From a virus, in IMG/VR virus record IMGVR_UViG_3300025154_000142, positions 1-48,969 of that record: 48,969 nt of DNA; one strand, 5' to 3'. Shown piece after piece: positions 48,627 to 48,969 of this stretch. Every line of letters begins with the position of its first letter. Position 1 is the stretch's first letter. Under the pieces are notes generated by a model. That model saw nothing but the letters and a program-made list of their open reading frames with translations, searched no databases and was not told the DNA's origin. The position numbers and the translations under genes were made by a program.

Positions 48627-48969
48627 ATGAGACGAATGCTGACTCAAAGAAGAAACCCCGCCTCACCGCCGGGCGTATGGGGCAGCCTCTCGGGCGTTCA
48701 AGGCGACCTCACGGGCGTTCGAGGCGACCTCACGGGCGTATGGGGCGACCTCTCGGGCGTTCAAGGCGACCTCTCGGGCGTTCAAGGCGACCTCACGGAC
48801 GTATGGGGCAACCTCTCGGGCGTATGGGGCAGCCTCTCGGGCGTTCGAGGCGACCTCTCGGGCGTTCGAGGCGACCTCACGGGCGTTCGAGGCGACCTCT
48901 CGGGCGTTCGAGGCGACCTCTCGGACGTATGGGGCAGCCTCTTGGGCGTATGGGGCGACCTCACGGACG
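48627..48969 (+). CDS. Heptapeptide-repeat protein, cut by the window end
   Basis: ATG 48627 after AAAGGAGAAG. After 15 residues it consists of at least 14 seven-residue repeats of the form G-V-x-G-D-L-[ST] (x is Trp, Gln or Arg) with no stop before the end. Similar repeat proteins of unknown function occur in other phages and bacteria. Regular Val and Leu spacing could give a beta-solenoid-like fold. The N-terminus is basic (MRRMLTQRR). Confidence 0.75.
   Translation, partial: MRRMLTQRRNPASPPGVWGSLSGVQGDLTGVRGDLTGVWGDLSGVQGDLSGVQGDLTDVWGNLSGVWGSLSGVRGDLSGVRGDLTGVRGDLSGVRGDLSDVWGSLLGVWGDLTD
48672..48965 (+). repeat. 21-bp tandem repeat array, 14 units
   Basis: In-frame 21-base units such as GGCGTTCAAGGCGACCTCTC plus G. 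Differences cluster at the x codon (TGG, CAA, CGA), the last codon (TCG or ACG), and GGC/GAC at the first, so the array has both near-identical and diverged units, consistent with repeated slippage or unequal exchange. Confidence 0.93.

Noticed and set aside
48672-48965. CRISPR-like array
   Set aside because: The 21-bp units are contiguous, without spacers, keep frame and encode a heptapeptide repeat.
1-48969. Temperate lifestyle
   Set aside because: No integrase, excisionase, repressor or attachment-site duplication was found. Absence is limited to this window.

Overview
The window is most of, or nearly all of, a tailed double-stranded DNA bacteriophage genome, best read as a lytic siphovirus. 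Evidence: two large opposed gene blocks, a long tape-measure gene, a tail-assembly frameshift, no contractile-sheath gene, and no integrase or repressor. The host cannot be named. Promoters of sigma-70 type and strong GGAGG ribosome sites point to a bacterium. Codon use is rich in AGG, ATA and GGG, except in a few genes that look highly expressed.

Layout. 1-3112: tightly overlapping small + strand genes, mostly unknown. 3112-11430: + strand replication genes: PrimPol-type primase/helicase, UvrD-like helicase, HNH nuclease, a free-standing C-terminal domain of B12-dependent ribonucleotide reductase, and a group with its own TTGACG promoters that includes an abundant-looking basic protein. 11647-18494: + strand Z-DNA module: family A polymerase (DpoZ type), PD-(D/E)XK-like nuclease, NMP kinase, PurZ, MazG-like (MazZ), HD dATPase-like (DatZ), SF2 helicase. 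18481-35455: - strand lysis and tail genes. 35489-39493: - strand five-gene sugar cassette with a UDP-sulfoquinovose-synthase-like enzyme, set between two head-tail joining genes. 39493-47041: - strand head genes and large terminase. 47287-48969: + strand run of tiny genes with hairpins just before their ribosome sites, ending in a heptapeptide-repeat protein that runs off the window.

How it works together. MazZ would turn dGTP into dGMP. PurZ would join dGMP to aspartate to give dSMP. Host PurB would release 2-aminoadenine deoxynucleotide (dZMP). A kinase (host or the phage one beside purZ) would charge it, DatZ would destroy dATP, and DpoZ would copy DNA with Z in place of A. This core is established for other phages (2021 literature). 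The kinase, the ribonucleotide-reductase domain and the polymerase motif changes are possible additions to it. The sugar cassette suggests that virion or host surface components are modified with an unusual, perhaps sulfonated, sugar; I know of no described phage system of that kind, and this is the most novel lead in the window.
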